A stretch of 50,976 bases of DNA from Micavibrio sp. (GTDB lineage Bacteria; Patescibacteriota; Minisyncoccia; Moranbacterales; GCA-2747515), in contig DYDB01000004.1 in NCBI GenBank assembly GCA_020718085.1, forward strand, positions 35,930 to 86,905, written 5' to 3'. Shown here in pieces: positions 1 through 9,654 of this stretch. Each line of letters begins with the position of its first letter. Position 1 is the stretch's first letter. The notes beneath the pieces were generated by a model, which had not been told where the DNA came from, searched no databases, and saw nothing but the letters and a program-made list of their open reading frames with translations. The position numbers and the translations under genes were made by a program.

Positions 1-17
1 TCCTGGAGGATAAGAAA

Positions 18-557
18 ATGGCAAAAGAAATCACTCGTATCAAAAAGTCCCACACTATCGTGCCACGTACCATCGCTCAAGCAAATATACTGCTCGGTGA
101 ATTGGGAAGCACGCAGGACGAGATCACCGTGATCGAAAAAGAGTTGAAAGAAAAGATCGCTTTGCTGAAATCGGAAGCAGAAAAGAAATTGCAACCACTT
201 ACGGTGAAACGTGATGTGCAGATCAATGCGATGTTCGCGTTCGCCGATCCGCGTAAAGCGATTTTGACGAAGGAGACGCGGTCGATCACTTTGAGTTCCG
301 GTGTATTCGGTTGGCGTATGACCACGCCACGTGTTGAAACGGATCGTAGTGATGAAGAGGTCATCGCTTTGCTCAAGCGCACAAAGAATGCTGAATTTGT
401 ACGGATCATCGAAGAGGTTGATCGTCAGGCATTGCTCGCGAAGCGACCTGTGATCGCTGGTATCACGTATGTACAAGATGATGAATTCTTTGTCGTCCCG
501 AATCAGAAATGCAAGAAGAAAAAAACCTTCACGCATGCGATCGATCGCGTTAAATGA
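18..557 (+). CDS. Mu Gam-like host-nuclease inhibitor family protein
   Basis: 179-aa ORF with a coiled-coil N-terminus (ELGSTQDEITVIEKELKEKIALLKSEAEKKLQPL) followed by the Gam-like core (SGVFGWRMTTPRVE...EEVIALLKR). GGAGG lies just upstream. Confidence 0.75.
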   Translation: MAKEITRIKKSHTIVPRTIAQANILLGELGSTQDEITVIEKELKEKIALLKSEAEKKLQPLTVKRDVQINAMFAFADPRKAILTKETRSITLSSGVFGWRMTTPRVETDRSDEEVIALLKRTKNAEFVRIIEEVDRQALLAKRPVIAGITYVQDDEFFVVPNQKCKKKKTFTHAIDRVK

Positions 558-573
558 GGTAAGAAGAAAAATA

Positions 574-608
574 TAAGCGGTGAGGCTAATAGTCAATATC
601 CGCTTTTG
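574..608 (+). terminator. Weak candidate terminator after the Gam-like gene
   Basis: AAGCGG...CCGCTTTT inverted repeat with a short stem and long loop. Confidence 0.3.
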
Positions 609-805
609 AATTTTGTAAAACAAAATGGTGGTGCTTGGATTTTATGACACAATGAGTCTTTTTGGTTTAATATATTTTTTCCTTTACAAACAAAAAATAT
701 ATTGGTAGTATTGTCCATTGGTTATTTTATAAAAAAATAATATTATACGAAGCTAAAGAATGTGGATGAGATCATACTGATCTGAAAATTCAGGAGGAAG
801 ACATT

Positions 806-1684
806 ATGTTAGCGCAACGTTGTGGACTGAATGGGCATGTTGTTGGAATAATTTTGAAAGAGCTTGTAAGAAGGGCGATCGTCATAGCTCGCAGACAAAG
901 ATCCACATTTGAGGTGGGCAAAAAAATGGGTTATGGCGGAGATATGAATGATGTGTTTACGTCAGCCGATATGCAAGCGCAGGAATCATATGTAAAATTA
1001 CTCCAAGAATGTTTTCCGGGTATTGGGATAATCGGTGAGGAAGATTCACTGGTGATCTCATATAATGGTGATATTGTGGCATATTTCACAATTGATCCCA
1101 TTGATGGAACTAAAGCGTATATCAGACGCCAATCTCATGGAGTCGGCTCAATGATCGCACTCGTTATAAATAACGTTGTTGAATCTGCTTATATCGGTGA
1201 TGTGAATAGTCAAGAAATATTTGGTTTTAGGCCGGGATCTTCCAGCGTTTGGCGGATCACTGATCTGGAAGTATTTGAAAAACTTGATGCTGATCCTCCA
1301 GCTATTGGAATTGATCATTTGTATTTGCTCTTGCGAGAACGAGAAAATATTTACTGTGAAGTTTCACGTCAAGTTATGGACCAATTTAAATCAGTGTCTG
1401 TTGATGGTGGAAGTATCGGTATATGGGCAGCGCGTCTTTGGAAAAAAGAAGTTGGTGGACTCCTACTCAGTCCATCCTGGGAAACACCATGGGATTCAAG
1501 TCCAGTCATCGGCATTTCCAAAAAGCTGGGGTATGTATTTCTCAGACCGTGTGAGAATACATGGAAAATATATGATCCTATCATCAGCGCGCAGAAATAT
1601 AGACGTGATCATGATACATTGATCATTCATGGCAACCATGTGCAGAAGCTTCAAGATTGCATACGCGCACCTTTGATTGTTTAA
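806..1684 (+). CDS. Inositol monophosphatase / 3'(2'),5'-bisphosphate nucleotidase (CysQ-like) family protein
   Basis: IMPase metal motifs: GEEDS and DPIDGTKAYIRR, plus a C-terminal WDSSPVIGISKKLG. GGAGGA upstream. Confidence 0.75.
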   Translation: MLAQRCGLNGHVVGIILKELVRRAIVIARRQRSTFEVGKKMGYGGDMNDVFTSADMQAQESYVKLLQECFPGIGIIGEEDSLVISYNGDIVAYFTIDPIDGTKAYIRRQSHGVGSMIALVINNVVESAYIGDVNSQEIFGFRPGSSSVWRITDLEVFEKLDADPPAIGIDHLYLLLRERENIYCEVSRQVMDQFKSVSVDGGSIGIWAARLWKKEVGGLLLSPSWETPWDSSPVIGISKKLGYVFLRPCENTWKIYDPIISAQKYRRDHDTLIIHGNHVQKLQDCIRAPLIV

Positions 1685-1720
1685 AGATAAGATTTTTTTA
1701 GCAAAGATTTAGGACAAAAT

Positions 1721-1755
1721 AAAGACTGGAACTGTAATAGGCTCCAGTCTTTTTA
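1721..1755 (+). terminator. Intrinsic terminator
   Basis: AAAGACTGGA-ACTGTAATAGGC-TCCAGTCTTTTT. Confidence 0.8.
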
Positions 1756-1920
1756 AAAGTTTAAGAATACATTTTCTATTCAGAATCTTCATTTATTGCA
1801 TATTTATCCATTCTTGTTATGATAAGAGACTGCATTTTTGGGCAGTGTTCGTAGCTTTAACAATGTGATGGCGACAATCGTCGATGTGGGTCAAACTTCA
1901 AAAGTGGAGGGTTATATACG

Positions 1921-3201
1921 ATGAAAGTGCTGGTGATCGGTGGTGGTGGGAGAGAACATGCTTTGGTATGGATGATCGAGCAATCATTTTTTGTCCGGAC
2001 AGTATTTTGTGCGCCGGGTAATGCTGGCACGAATCAGATTGCGACAAATGTGGACATCGATCCAAACGATTTTGACGCATTGGTCGATCTTGTAAAAAAT
2101 GAAAATATTGATTTGACCATTGTGGGTCCGGAGGAGCCACTTACGCGTGGGATTGTCGATGTATTCAGGAAAAATGGTCTGATGATCTTTGGGCCGAACG
2201 CCAAAGCTGCTATGCTCGAAGGGTCAAAGTCTTTTACGAAGAATTTGTTGAAGAAGTACAAAATTCCTTCGGCAAAATATCAGATTTTTACTGATCCTGA
2301 TTTTGCAGAGCAATATGTGCGTGATCAAAACGATTTTCCAATTGTCATCAAAGCAGATGGTCTTGCTGCGGGGAAGGGCGTTTTCATCTGCGCGGATCTC
2401 AATGAATCGATTGTGGCAATCAAAGAAATCATGAAGGATCGTAAATTTGGTGTTGCCGGTGCAAGTATTGTGATCGAGGAATTTTTGCAAGGTGAAGAAG
2501 CATCATATATTGTGATGGTGGATTATAATGGCAATGTTTTACCACTTGCATCATCGCAAGATCACAAGCGAGTTGGTAATGGTGACACCGGTCTGAATAC
2601 TGGCGGCATGGGTGCATATTCACCTGCACCGGCAGTAACGCCAGAAATGGAGAAACGAATTCTCAATGAGATCATCTATCCAACTGTGGCGGCTATGGAG
2701 AAAGAAGAATGCCCGTTCACAGGATTTTTGTACGCGGGTATAATGATCGACCCCAGTGGCAATCCGTATGTGCTTGAGTTCAATGTCCGCTTGGGTGATC
2801 CTGAAACGCAACCTATATTGGCGCGCATGAAGACTGATTTGATCACTCTCATGACATTTGCATCAAGGGGTGCTTTGAATGAGTGTGAGATCAAATGGGA
2901 TCCGCAACCAGCAGTATGTGTCGTGATGGCTACAGAAGGTTATCCGGGGTCTTATGAAAAAGGACTCCCAATTGATGGTATTAAGCGGGCAGAAGAAACC
3001 GGCGCAATCGTCTTCCATGCGGGGACTACCTTGGATAAAAATTGTGCTCTTGTTTCTTCGGGCGGTCGCGTACTTGGTGTGACTGCGTTGGGCAGAGATT
3101 TTGTCACAGCGCAGAAAAATGCGTATCAGGCGGTCGAAGAAATTACAAGTACTGGGTTATTTTATAGAAACGATATCGCAGATCGTGCAATTGGACGATA
3201 A
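1921..3201 (+). CDS. purD: Phosphoribosylamine--glycine ligase
   Basis: MKVLVIGGGGREHALVW start, KADGLAAGKGVFI, LNTGGMGAYSPAP and EFNVRLGDPETQ are hallmark PurD ATP-grasp motifs. Confidence 0.97.
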   Translation: MKVLVIGGGGREHALVWMIEQSFFVRTVFCAPGNAGTNQIATNVDIDPNDFDALVDLVKNENIDLTIVGPEEPLTRGIVDVFRKNGLMIFGPNAKAAMLEGSKSFTKNLLKKYKIPSAKYQIFTDPDFAEQYVRDQNDFPIVIKADGLAAGKGVFICADLNESIVAIKEIMKDRKFGVAGASIVIEEFLQGEEASYIVMVDYNGNVLPLASSQDHKRVGNGDTGLNTGGMGAYSPAPAVTPEMEKRILNEIIYPTVAAMEKEECPFTGFLYAGIMIDPSGNPYVLEFNVRLGDPETQPILARMKTDLITLMTFASRGALNECEIKWDPQPAVCVVMATEGYPGSYEKGLPIDGIKRAEETGAIVFHAGTTLDKNCALVSSGGRVLGVTALGRDFVTAQKNAYQAVEEITSTGLFYRNDIADRAIGR

Positions 3202-3233
3202 TACATCTCAACACCTAACAGGTGCGGTGAGAT

Positions 3234-3268
3234 AAAAAGGAATTTTTTGAAATGAAAAATTCCTTTTT
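3234..3268 (+). terminator. Intrinsic terminator after purD
   Basis: AAAAAGGAATTTTT-TGAAATG-AAAAATTCCTTTTT. Confidence 0.8.
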
Positions 3269-3296
3269 AATTTTGAGGTAGGGATATGCATAACAA

Positions 3297-3325
3297 TTGA
3301 CATTCATTAATATTTACGTTATAAT
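3297..3325 (+). promoter_or_regulatory. Sigma70-type promoter for the LemA/TPM cluster
   Basis: TTGACA (3297-3302), 17-bp spacer, TATAAT (3320-3325): both consensus hexamers with ideal spacing. Confidence 0.8.
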
Positions 3326-3410
3326 GTCGGATTGCGCTAAGTTTGTTTAGATGCAATGTGTTCTTATTATTTATGGAGTTTAAACCGAAAAAATCAATGA
3401 GGGAGATGCC

Positions 3411-4001
3411 ATGAAGGGAATGAAATTATTTGGTCTGGTAGCGTTGTTTCTGACGATTTTGAATATCAATGGATGTGGATATAATTCCATGCAAAGCAAT
3501 GAGGAAGCGGTTATAGCTGCATGGGGTGATGTGGAAGCAACGTATCAACGTCGTGCGGATTTGATCCCAAATCTCGTGAACGTCGTGAAAGGATATGCTG
3601 CACATGAAAAAGATACATTGACAGCAGTTACGGAGGCTCGAGCAAAAGTCGGGCAGATCAAGCTCGATGATAAAATGCTCAATGATCCGCAGGCCATTGC
3701 AAATTTTCAAGCAGCGCAAGGCGGGTTAACGAGCGCCTTGTCCAGGCTTATGGTAGTTGTTGAAAAATATCCAGATATCAAAGCAAATCAAAATTTTCTT
3801 GACCTCCAACATCAATTGGAAGGAACGGAAAATCGGATCAATACAGCGAGAACACGGTATAATAAAGCCGTTGAGGTTTTCAATAGTTCGATCCGAGCTT
3901 TCCCGAACAGTCTGACGAATAGTTTGTTACTTCATTTGGAGCGTCGGACACCTTTCAAGGCAGATGAGGGCGCGTCTACTGCACCAGCGGTAAAATTCTG
4001 A
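3411..4001 (+). CDS. lemA: LemA family lipoprotein
   Basis: Lipobox-like LNINGCGYN; EEAVIAAWGDVEATYQRRADLIPNLVNVVKGYAAHE is the LemA signature. Confidence 0.92.
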   Translation: MKGMKLFGLVALFLTILNINGCGYNSMQSNEEAVIAAWGDVEATYQRRADLIPNLVNVVKGYAAHEKDTLTAVTEARAKVGQIKLDDKMLNDPQAIANFQAAQGGLTSALSRLMVVVEKYPDIKANQNFLDLQHQLEGTENRINTARTRYNKAVEVFNSSIRAFPNSLTNSLLLHLERRTPFKADEGASTAPAVKF

Positions 4002-4020
4002 TATATAAGGAGTACGGACG

Positions 4021-4863
4021 ATGATGAAAAGAATATTTCTCATTTTTTCGATCCTTCTCTTTTATGCAGGATCAGCTTTTGCGTTAGATGTTCCCAATCA
4101 CAAGGGGCGTGTTACAGATCTTGCCGGCATGCTCAAATCTGATCAAACTGCACAGCTTGTGAAAAAGCTTGAGCAGTATGAGCAAGAAACTTCGACGCAA
4201 ATTGCAATTCTGACCATTTCTTCACTTGATGGTGATGATCTGGAAGGATTTTCAATGCGAGTGGCGGAAAAATGGAAGGTTGGTCAGAAAGGAAAGGATA
4301 ACGGTATTTTGATCTTGGTCGTCCTCAATGATCGCAAAATGCGCATTGAAGTTGGACGAGGTTTGGAAGGCGTTGTCACTGATCTGATCGCCGGTCGTAT
4401 TGTGGATGGTGTCATGAAGCCTGCATTTAAAGAAAAGGCATATTACAAAGGATTGGATGATGCGATCAACGCTCTTGCTCTTGCTGCCAAAGGAGAGTTC
4501 ACCGCAGATGTGGTAAAAAAGGGGAAAAGTTCTGATGAAGAATTTTTCTTTTTGCTGATCTATGGTGTTATCTTTTTTATTGCCGGCGTTGCAGGATTTC
4601 TTCACTTTATAGTCGGAGGAGCGGTTGGCGGTATCGGTGCATATGTGGCCACCTCATGGTTATTCCATCCAAGTCTTGGGTTTCTTGTGATCAGTGCTGT
4701 TGTAGGATTTTTGATAGGAATGATCGCAAAATTTGTTCTGGAAGTAGCCTTGGACATGTCTGGTACTGGCAGTTTTGGATCAAGTAGCGGATCAAGTAGC
4801 GGGTCATCCTTTGATTTCGGAGGTGGAGGATTCAGCGGGGGCGGTGCGTCTGGAAGTTGGTAA
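4021..4863 (+). CDS. TPM-domain (YgcG-like) membrane protein with Gly-rich C-terminal tail
   Basis: Signal peptide, TPM fold motifs (DLAGMLKSDQTAQLVKKLEQYEQETSTQIAILT; GILILVVLNDRKMRIEVGRGLEGVVTD), TM helices, tail FGGGGFSGGGASGSW. Confidence 0.9.
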   Translation: MMKRIFLIFSILLFYAGSAFALDVPNHKGRVTDLAGMLKSDQTAQLVKKLEQYEQETSTQIAILTISSLDGDDLEGFSMRVAEKWKVGQKGKDNGILILVVLNDRKMRIEVGRGLEGVVTDLIAGRIVDGVMKPAFKEKAYYKGLDDAINALALAAKGEFTADVVKKGKSSDEEFFFLLIYGVIFFIAGVAGFLHFIVGGAVGGIGAYVATSWLFHPSLGFLVISAVVGFLIGMIAKFVLEVALDMSGTGSFGSSSGSSSGSSFDFGGGGFSGGGASGSW

Positions 4864-4880
4864 GATCTCCATATAACAAA

Positions 4881-4924
4881 GAGTGACACCGGACGAAAAA
4901 GTCTGGTGTCACTCGTATTTTAAT
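4881..4924 (+). terminator. Intrinsic terminator
   Basis: GAGTGACACCGGAC-GAAAAA-GTCTGGTGTCACTC, then a T-rich tract. Confidence 0.8.
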
Positions 4925-5059
4925 TTTTATAATTCAGCTCATTCCAGTGAATTGAATTGTGGAAGTTAAGTTCGATAACTAAATTTCCAGGAACGTTAAA
5001 AAGTGAATAGTGAATGAACTCGGTGTTTCTTTTAATTTTTTGTGGAGGAGGAATTGTAG

Positions 5060-7027
5060 ATGAAGATGATAAAATTGTTTTTTGTCATAATGCTTGTCGT
5101 TTCTAGTTTTTTTGTTGGTGAATCATTTGCCGTTGTGTATCAAAGGCCGGTGGGTTTCGTAAATGATTTTGCGAACAAGATCGATGATACATCCGAAAGA
5201 AAAATCGAACAACAACTTTCAAACTACGAAAAAGCTACAAGTATTGAAATGACTATTGTGTTACCAAAAACGCTCGACGGTCATGAGATCGAGGAGTGGA
5301 CGATGGGTCTTGCAGAACAATGGAAAGTTGGTAAAAAGGGCAAGGACAATGGATTGATCATTGTCATTGCTACAAAGGAAAGGAAATGGCGAATTGAAGT
5401 TGGGCGCGGACTGGAAGGAGATATAACAGATCTTGTTGCTGGTCGCTTGGGTGATAATGTTCTCGTACCATTTTTAAAAAAGGAGAATTATGTCGATGGA
5501 GTCTCAGCTTTGGTAGACGCCACTATTAAGATCCTTGGTCAATACTCTGCTGCAGATCGAGCATTGATGATGCAAGAGAAAGCGGAGGCAGAAAGAATCG
5601 CCAAAGAAAAGACAAAAGAAAATGTTATTATAGTCGTCTTGATTTTGGTGGTGCTGACAGCCTTGTTTTTCTTTGTGATTTTCATTCGATCATTGATCAA
5701 AAAAATCAGAGAGCGAGGGAGAATTGAAACGTTAAAGAATCATCTGCAAGAACAAGCTCTGCAACTTGAAAGTGTTCTTCATGAAAAAGAAAAAACTTTA
5801 CAGGAGATCAAAATTGATCGGGCATCTTTGCCAGTGTGGAGTGAGGAAAAATGTAAAACTTTAAGTGAGGTGGTCTCACGCAAGATCTCTCAGGGGAAAA
5901 AAGAGCTGGCAGATATTGAGGGGATGATCACTTCCAATCCGGACATGACGAAGGAATTGTTGGATAACATAAGAGCTACACTTGATCAAATAGATGATAA
6001 TACTGAAAAAGTGCGATTTTTGCCACAGGAGGTTGAACAAGTAAACAAAGACGCTCATGTTTCTGTAAAAAATCTCACGAGATCACTGACAAATGCCATA
6101 AAAGAAGTCGAAGAGGTTTGTCAGAGTGGTATTGAAGTGGATTCTTCTAGAGCACAATTGCAAGAATTGCAGAAAAGATGGAATGTGCTGCATGCAACAT
6201 ATCAGAAGAATGGCATTGGGCGAGATGATCTAAGTTTGGAGATTGACCTTGGTGCCAAAGAAATTGCGACAGAGGTACAAAAGGTCATTCAAACAGTTTC
6301 CAGTTTATCAGAAAAAAGAGAGAAAGTAAGGATGTTTCTCACACAGTCGTCTGAAAAAGTCCAGTCTCTTAGATCGGGTATTTTAGTGCATCAGAACATG
6401 TTGCAAAAAATGCAGGAGATGTATCCGGAAAAAGTTTGGAAGGAAGTTGCAGAAGAATATACACGATCAGAAAGTCTAATCGCCAATCTCTCGAAGTTGA
6501 TCTTAATGGTTACTGGCATTCTTCTTGTTAAAGAGAGTGATATTCTTTCTGCTACCGCAAAGATCACTGAGGCAGAGGAGTTGTGTGAAACGATCGCATC
6601 TTTACAATCTAATGTTTTTTCTCTTAATGATAAGATCAAGAATGCTCAATCTGAAGTTGAGAAAAACATGATCTCTGCAGTTGAAAAAGTTTCTGAAGCT
6701 GAGCACTTTATCAGCGAAAGCGATGTCGGTGCAAATGCAAAGTCGATAATAAGAGAAGCTGCCGACGGATTGCGTTCTGCTCAAGCGCATGTTGAACAAA
6801 AAATGGTAGATTGGATCGCCTTGGCAATCATTGTGCAAACAGTTATTTTAACTGCGGAAGAAGCAGTTAAAAAAGCAAAAGAAGATATTAACTCTGCAGA
6901 AAATGCAGCACAAAAGGCACAAAGCAATAATTCATCAAGCGGTGTAACAAATATTAGTTCTGATACGAACTTCAACGGTTTCGGCGGCGGCAATTTCGGC
7001 GGCGGCGGCGCATCTGGAAGTTGGTAA
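5060..7027 (+). CDS. TPM-domain protein with a long coiled-coil insertion and Gly-rich tail
   Basis: Signal peptide, TPM domain (GLIIVIATKERKWRIEVGRGLEGDITDLVAGR), TM helix (VIIVVLILVVLTALFFFVIF), about 430 aa of charged helical sequence, tail FGGGNFGGGGASGSW. Confidence 0.88.
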   Translation: MKMIKLFFVIMLVVSSFFVGESFAVVYQRPVGFVNDFANKIDDTSERKIEQQLSNYEKATSIEMTIVLPKTLDGHEIEEWTMGLAEQWKVGKKGKDNGLIIVIATKERKWRIEVGRGLEGDITDLVAGRLGDNVLVPFLKKENYVDGVSALVDATIKILGQYSAADRALMMQEKAEAERIAKEKTKENVIIVVLILVVLTALFFFVIFIRSLIKKIRERGRIETLKNHLQEQALQLESVLHEKEKTLQEIKIDRASLPVWSEEKCKTLSEVVSRKISQGKKELADIEGMITSNPDMTKELLDNIRATLDQIDDNTEKVRFLPQEVEQVNKDAHVSVKNLTRSLTNAIKEVEEVCQSGIEVDSSRAQLQELQKRWNVLHATYQKNGIGRDDLSLEIDLGAKEIATEVQKVIQTVSSLSEKREKVRMFLTQSSEKVQSLRSGILVHQNMLQKMQEMYPEKVWKEVAEEYTRSESLIANLSKLILMVTGILLVKESDILSATAKITEAEELCETIASLQSNVFSLNDKIKNAQSEVEKNMISAVEKVSEAEHFISESDVGANAKSIIREAADGLRSAQAHVEQKMVDWIALAIIVQTVILTAEEAVKKAKEDINSAENAAQKAQSNNSSSGVTNISSDTNFNGFGGGNFGGGGASGSW

Positions 7028-7054
7028 ATATCAAACAATGGCAAGGAGACCATA

Positions 7055-7516
7055 ATGAAATTAAAAGGATTCTTAGATCGTGCTGGTATTCAAGCAGTGA
7101 ATGATGCAGTGACTGAAGCTGAAAAAAAGACTGCAGGTGAGATTAAAGTTCTTGTCGTACAAAATTCATCAAATTTTGCTGGTGGGTCTGTGGAAGAAAG
7201 AACTAAATTGCGGGCCAACCACGAATTTTTTGAACTGGGATTGGATCATACGCAAGGCAATACCGGAATACTCATCATGATCTCGCTTGATGAACGTCGA
7301 GTGGAAGTTCGTGCAGGACAAGCCATTGATGAGTTTTACGATCAAGCGATGTGGCAGATCATTGTCGATACAATAACATCGGGAATCAAATTTGGTAATG
7401 CTGCGCAAGGAATTTGCAATGCCGTTTCACTATCCGGGGATATTCTTTCCGAACATTTTCCCATTCAGCCGGATGATGCCAATGAGATCTCGAATGAAAT
7501 TGTTTTTAAAGAGTAA
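7055..7516 (+). CDS. Short TPM-domain protein without signal peptide or TM segment
   Basis: EAEKKTAGEIKVLVVQNSS...GILIMISLDERRVEVRAGQAIDE is TPM-like; no N-terminal hydrophobic segment. Confidence 0.75.
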   Translation: MKLKGFLDRAGIQAVNDAVTEAEKKTAGEIKVLVVQNSSNFAGGSVEERTKLRANHEFFELGLDHTQGNTGILIMISLDERRVEVRAGQAIDEFYDQAMWQIIVDTITSGIKFGNAAQGICNAVSLSGDILSEHFPIQPDDANEISNEIVFKE

Positions 7517-7537
7517 ATATTCACAAAAGTAGGAACG

Positions 7538-7577
7538 ATACAGCGGACAGGAATAATTTCCTGGACGCTGTATTTTT
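7538..7577 (+). terminator. Intrinsic terminator
   Basis: ATACAGCG-GACAGGAATAATTTCCTGGA-CGCTGTATTTTTATT; an inner CAGGAA/TTCCTG pairing is also present. Confidence 0.75.
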
Positions 7578-7587
7578 ATTTATTTTA

Positions 7588-7615
7588 TTGCATAAATATG
7601 AAAAAATGCTATGAT
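7588..7615 (+). promoter_or_regulatory. Candidate promoter upstream of purE
   Basis: TTGCAT, 16-bp spacer, TATGAT preceded by TGC (extended -10 context). Confidence 0.45.
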
Positions 7616-7719
7616 GGAAAACCATACTTTTTGTAGAACGTAGTTTAAAAATTGTAAATCGGTGTATTTGGGCGATCAAAAAAGATCGTGTATTTGTCAA
7701 AATTTATAAGGAGAAACAG

Positions 7720-8241
7720 ATGAGTGACGAAAACAAAAGTCCAATTTTGGTGGGTGTTGTTATGGGCAGTGATTCCGATACCGTAACAATGAGCAAGGTG
7801 AGGGGTATTCTTGATAAATTTGGCATACCTTATGCCGGAATGATCTGTTCTGCGCATCGTACACCGGAAGATGTTCCTGCAACTATTCAATCTTGGGTAG
7901 CGCGTGGGTGCAAAGTATTCATCGCCGGCGCAGGGTGGGCGGCACATCTTGCCGGTGCATTCGCTGCCAATACGACATTGCCGGTTATTGGAGTGCCATT
8001 GGCCAGCTCCAAGCTCAGCGGATTGGATGCGCTGTTGGCGACAGTGCAAATGCCAGCAGGTATTCCTGTAGCGACGATTGCCATCGACTGTCCTGAGAAT
8101 GCTGCATATTTTGCAATACAGATCCTTGCTACAAGCGACGCTGATCTGAGTGCAAAATTGGTAGAACATCGTGTCACGATGGCAGAAGGCGTGAGGGAAA
8201 AATCACGGAAGTTGATCGAACTTCAAGGTTGGCCTGGTTGA
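7720..8241 (+). CDS. purE: 5-(carboxyamino)imidazole ribonucleotide mutase
   Basis: [49 protein letters not shown] motifs. Confidence 0.96.
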   Translation: MSDENKSPILVGVVMGSDSDTVTMSKVRGILDKFGIPYAGMICSAHRTPEDVPATIQSWVARGCKVFIAGAGWAAHLAGAFAANTTLPVIGVPLASSKLSGLDALLATVQMPAGIPVATIAIDCPENAAYFAIQILATSDADLSAKLVEHRVTMAEGVREKSRKLIELQGWPG

Positions 8242-8259
8242 GCATCTGTTTTTACGCAA

Positions 8260-8300
8260 AAAACGCTTGCAGTGCAACACACTGCAAGCGTTTTCTTATT
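8260..8300 (+). terminator. Intrinsic terminator after purE
   Basis: AAAACGCTTGCAGTG-CAACA-CACTGCAAGCGTTTT perfect stem. Confidence 0.9.
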
Positions 8301-8356
8301 TTTCATTTACACTTATGTGTTATGATAAAAATAAGAATTAATTGTAAATTTATTTT

Positions 8357-9013
8357 ATGATAAAAGCGGCGATATTTGACATGGATGGGCTTCTGATCGA
8401 TTCGGAACCGTTGTGGCATGAGGCAGAGGTGAAAGTATTTCACGAAGTTGGCATGTTAATTACGTCTGAAATGTGCACGCACACACAAGGCATGCGCATT
8501 GATCAGGTGGTGCATTATTGGAAAGAAAGATTTCCGGAATGTACTACGAGTGCGGACAAGATCGTGAAAGATATCATGCATTGCGTCATATCACTTGTAC
8601 AGGAAAAAGGTAAACCAAAAGACGGTATGTATGACATATTGAATTTCATGAGATCAAAAGAGATGAAACTGGCAATTGCCTCGTCTTCATATATGACGCT
8701 TATAAACGCCGTTGTAGAGAAGCTTAGTATTGCAACATATTTTGATGTGATTCATTCGGCGGAATCAGAAGAATATGGGAAGCCGCATCCCGGTGTGTAT
8801 ATCAATGCGGCGAGAAAGTTGAATGTAGATCCGGAACACTGCATGGCATTTGAAGATTCTTTAAATGGTGTGTTGGCCGCAAAGTCTGCGCGCATGACGT
8901 GTGTGTGCGTGCCAGACATTGCAATTAAAGGAAGTGCAAAATTGGCAATTGCGGATATTATACTTGAATCTCTTGAAAATTTTGGAGAGGATGTGTGGGA
9001 GTGTGTGAGGTGA
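8357..9013 (+). CDS. HAD-superfamily hydrolase (beta-phosphoglucomutase / sugar-phosphatase-like)
   Basis: AAIFDMDGLLIDSEPLWHEAE (motif I), AIASSS (motif II), GKPHPGVYINAARKL...AFEDSLNGVLAAKSA (motifs III/IV). Confidence 0.9.
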   Translation: MIKAAIFDMDGLLIDSEPLWHEAEVKVFHEVGMLITSEMCTHTQGMRIDQVVHYWKERFPECTTSADKIVKDIMHCVISLVQEKGKPKDGMYDILNFMRSKEMKLAIASSSYMTLINAVVEKLSIATYFDVIHSAESEEYGKPHPGVYINAARKLNVDPEHCMAFEDSLNGVLAAKSARMTCVCVPDIAIKGSAKLAIADIILESLENFGEDVWECVR

Positions 9014-9091
9014 TCATATAAAAATGTGATATGATCTAGAAAAGCGCATGATTATTGTCCATGATAAAATAATTTTTTACGTGTAAATATT

Positions 9092-9532
9092 ATGACGGTC
9101 ATAGAAGAATTAAAAAAGATCGTTGCAGATATTCCATCTGTGATCAATGAGAAGGATGAAAAATACTCTTTTGAGATCTTGATTGCGGAAAGAAAAGCTT
9201 TTTTGTCCAAGAAAAAACTGATCTATTGTGCACAATTTCATGTACATGAACAGGAAAAAGAGGTGAAATTTACGGAAATGCTAAAAGAATCCGGCGTCGG
9301 CATGAATTCCGGCATAGGAGATGATGGTATTGGCACGGGCTTTGGATTTAAAACGGAGTCATATAATACGCTTTCCGGAGCAAGGGAAGGAAACATTGAA
9401 GAACAGTCAGATCTTTTTGGTAAAAAATACAATTACAATTTTGACTTTGGTAAGATTCGTAAGAGTTTTGAGAAAAAAACGGAAGAACTGGGATACAAGT
9501 TCTCTTATCAGATCACAAGTATGGGACTGTGA
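9092..9532 (+). CDS. Hypothetical protein
   Basis: 146-aa ORF in an otherwise coding-dense + strand; no family recognised. Confidence 0.55.
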   Translation: MTVIEELKKIVADIPSVINEKDEKYSFEILIAERKAFLSKKKLIYCAQFHVHEQEKEVKFTEMLKESGVGMNSGIGDDGIGTGFGFKTESYNTLSGAREGNIEEQSDLFGKKYNYNFDFGKIRKSFEKKTEELGYKFSYQITSMGL

Positions 9533-9654
9533 AATTCTTGTCTAGTGTATTGACTATTTATGTATGTATATTACAATAGATGACCGCATGACTTTCATAA
9601 AACGTGTCGTAACGGTCATTCTATAAGTGTGGGGATATCATTTGAAACAAGCAA

